Positions 62,322 to 64,000 of a DNA stretch of 64,000 nt are shown here, piece by piece. Source of the stretch: Oscillospiraceae bacterium (GTDB lineage Bacteria > Bacillota > Clostridia > Oscillospirales > CAG-272); the NCBI GenBank assembly GCA_015064445.1, contig SVSE01000002.1:62001-126000 (forward strand), read 5' to 3'. Within the stretch, counting starts at the first letter, position 1. Each line of letters starts with the position of its first letter. A model generated the notes under the pieces. It did no database searches, was not told the origin of the DNA, and saw only the letters and a program-made list of their open reading frames with translations. The translations under genes were made by a program, and so were the position numbers.

Positions 62322-64000
62322 ATGACGCTTGATATGCCTATTGGCAATCTATACGGGGTTGGACCGAAGTACGAAAAGCACTTTGCGAATGCAGGTCTTT
62401 ACACCGTCGAGGATTTGCTTTACTATTTTCCAAGAGCCTATCAAAATCGTGCCGACATCTGCTCTCTTGCGAGTGCTGGCTTTGATAGCGCACCACACGC
62501 ATATATTCTGACTGTTGCCTCTGATGTTAAGGTGGCAATGATTCGCAGGGGTATGAACATTTTGAAGTTCAAGGCCTTTGACGAGAGTGGCATAGTTGAG
62601 ATAACCTATTTTAATCAAAACTATTTAAAGGAAGTCTTTAAAAAGGGAGCGACCTTCCGTTTTTGGGGCAAGGTTACAAAGGAAAAGCGCACCCTGTGTA
62701 TGAATTCGCCATCATACGAGCCTTATACAATGGCAAAGCCACTTGATCCATTTGTTTCGGTTTATCCTCTATTTTCAGGAATGAACCAAAAATATCTTTC
62801 GAGGCTTATCAGTGGTATTTGTGAGGGAATTCAAGGTCTTATAAAGGACCATTTGCCAGAAAAAATTCGTTTAGAAAACGAGCTTTGTACCCTTTCCTAT
62901 GCCCTTAAAAACATTCATTTTCCCGAAAGTGCCGATGCGCTTGACAGGGCTATGCGTCGCTTGACCTTTGACGAGCTTTTCTTGTTTGCGCTCTCTGCAT
63001 CGCAGATGAAAACGGTTTCAAGTGCTAAGCTCGCACCTATGATGAAAAGGGTGGATTTAGCTCCTCTGCTCTCGCAGATGCCATATGAGCTAACAGATGC
63101 TCAAAAGCGCACAATTTCCGAAATTCAAGGGGATATGTGTGCGAAAAACGACCGTTCTCCGTCCGATTTGAACAAATATATTCCATTGGAATTCACGATA
63201 AAGCCGATGAACCGAATCATCGTTGGAGATGTTGGCAGTGGCAAGACAATTTGTGCTGCGTCATCTGCATTTATCGCTTGCAAAAATGGCTATCAATGTG
63301 CACTTATGGTGCCAACTGAAATACTCGCATTTCAGCACTATGAGGATTTGAAGCCTCTATTTGAAAACGCAGGAATTTCCTGTGAGCTTTTGACAGGCTC
63401 AACGCCTGCAAAGGCTAAAAGAGAGATACTCTCTCGACTCAAAAACGGTCAGACCTCGTTTGTAATAGGCACGCACGCGCTAATTCAAGACAGTGTTGAA
63501 TTTAAGAGCTTAGGACTCGTTATAACTGATGAGCAGCACAGATTTGGTGTTATGCAAAGGGCAAGGCTTGCCGAAAAGAGCAAGAGCGCGCATGTGCTTG
63601 TAATGAGTGCGACTCCTATTCCTCGTACTCTATCGCTTATGATTTATGGCGACCTTGATATTTCGCTCATCGACGAGATGCCCAAGGGCAGACAGCGCGT
63701 TGACACCTTTGTTGTTGACGAGAGCTATCGCAAGCGCCTTAATGCGTTTATGAGAAAGCAGGTTGAGAGCGGAAATCAGGTTTATGTCGTTTGTCCGAGT
63801 GTTGAGGAAAAGAAGGACGACATTCTCGAAAGTGCTGATTTTAATCCGTTTATTCTTGCTTTTAAAGACACTCCCCCCCTTAAAGCGACAGTTGACTACG
63901 CAAAGGAGCTTTCCGAAAATGTGTTCCCTGACTTAAATGTTGGATTCCTTCACGGAAAGATGAAGGCAAAGGAAAAGGACGCAATTATGATGGACTTTGC
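62322..64000 (+). CDS. recG: ATP-dependent DNA helicase RecG, C-terminus beyond window edge
   Basis: The ATG at 62322 follows AAGGAGGT, and the frame stays open to the window end (about 559 residues of a usual 680-700). It has the wedge/OB region (about 60-150), Walker A VGDVGSGKT (about 303), the DEQHRFG box, MSATPIPRTL and the TRG-region start (GFLHGKMKAKEKD). RecG remodels stalled forks and Holliday junctions. The N-terminus is typical (IGNLYGVGPKYEKHF). Confidence 0.95.
   Translation, partial: MTLDMPIGNLYGVGPKYEKHFANAGLYTVEDLLYYFPRAYQNRADICSLASAGFDSAPHAYILTVASDVKVAMIRRGMNILKFKAFDESGIVEITYFNQNYLKEVFKKGATFRFWGKVTKEKRTLCMNSPSYEPYTMAKPLDPFVSVYPLFSGMNQKYLSRLISGICEGIQGLIKDHLPEKIRLENELCTLSYALKNIHFPESADALDRAMRRLTFDELFLFALSASQMKTVSSAKLAPMMKRVDLAPLLSQMPYELTDAQKRTISEIQGDMCAKNDRSPSDLNKYIPLEFTIKPMNRIIVGDVGSGKTICAASSAFIACKNGYQCALMVPTEILAFQHYEDLKPLFENAGISCELLTGSTPAKAKREILSRLKNGQTSFVIGTHALIQDSVEFKSLGLVITDEQHRFGVMQRARLAEKSKSAHVLVMSATPIPRTLSLMIYGDLDISLIDEMPKGRQRVDTFVVDESYRKRLNAFMRKQVESGNQVYVVCPSVEEKKDDILESADFNPFILAFKDTPPLKATVDYAKELSENVFPDLNVGFLHGKMKAKEKDAIMMDF

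Noticed and set aside
63871..63878. Seven-C run near the window end as another variable tract
   Set aside because: It lies inside recG, codes for in-frame residues (DTPPLK) and the frame stays intact; it lacks the TTGTGCA boxes.

Overview
The window looks like a chromosomal segment from an uncultured, endospore-forming member of the Clostridia (Bacillota). The evidence is strong AGGAGG-type ribosome binding sites, TTGACA/TATAAT promoters with 16-18 bp spacers, a CIRCE operator on groESL, spore genes (cotJA-cotJB-cotJC, a cwlD-like amidase), ricT, and a Bacillus-like near-origin gene order. TGA is used as a stop, so the code is standard. I recognised no tRNA, rRNA, CRISPR array, transposase or prophage. 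About 50 protein genes are supported, including two small genes of 55 and 52 codons.

Layout. 1-2552: start of a large secreted leucine-rich-repeat protein that runs off the left edge. 2.8-7.6 kb (minus): cotJ spore-coat operon, comEC, gapdh. 7.8-19.2 kb (plus): holB, ricT, a 55-residue ferredoxin, trmN6-like, rsmI, nagA, metG, tatD, cwlD-like, radA and a MORN-repeat protein; much of this follows the near-origin order of Bacillus. 19.3-21.3 kb: second secreted LRR protein (minus). 21.5-32.4 kb: mixed metabolic and membrane genes (asnB, MFS, GNAT, GH78-like glycosidase, PAP2 phosphatase, Xer-type recombinase, acyl carrier protein, cytidylate-kinase-like, class II aldolase). 32.5-34.2 kb: third LRR protein, bracketed by two identical terminators. 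34.4-38.1 kb: groES-groEL-DUF1292 and a divergent alanine/sodium symporter. 38.3-41.2 kb: fused ABC ATPase-permease. 41.2-47.0 kb: a 52-residue acidic peptide gene, then the aspartate-family block (ACT protein-thrC divergent from hom-lysC-asd). 47.1-48.7 kb: fourth LRR protein, with a frameshift. 48.8-60.7 kb: a seven-gene minus-strand operon (solute-binding protein, two permease pairs, an NHL-TPR-Yip1 membrane protein and a DUF5696 protein). 61.3-64.0 kb: ROK sugar kinase and the start of recG.

How the genes work together. The aspartate block makes homoserine and threonine from aspartate, with thrC and hom-lysC-asd read from overlapping divergent promoters. The 12-kb operon looks like a carbohydrate uptake or sensing machine that borrows an ATPase from elsewhere. 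GH78, nagA, the MFS carrier and the ROK kinase fit a glycan-using lifestyle. The secreted LRR proteins form a paralogous family; at least three share a C-terminal module.

The most unusual signal is regulatory. Two LRR genes (starts at 2552 and 34223) carry an identically spaced 56-bp element: two TTGTGCA boxes 41 bp apart around a run of exactly ten G residues, abutting the -35 box. This could be a phase-variable or length-tunable promoter. A third LRR gene carries a frameshift at a short G run.
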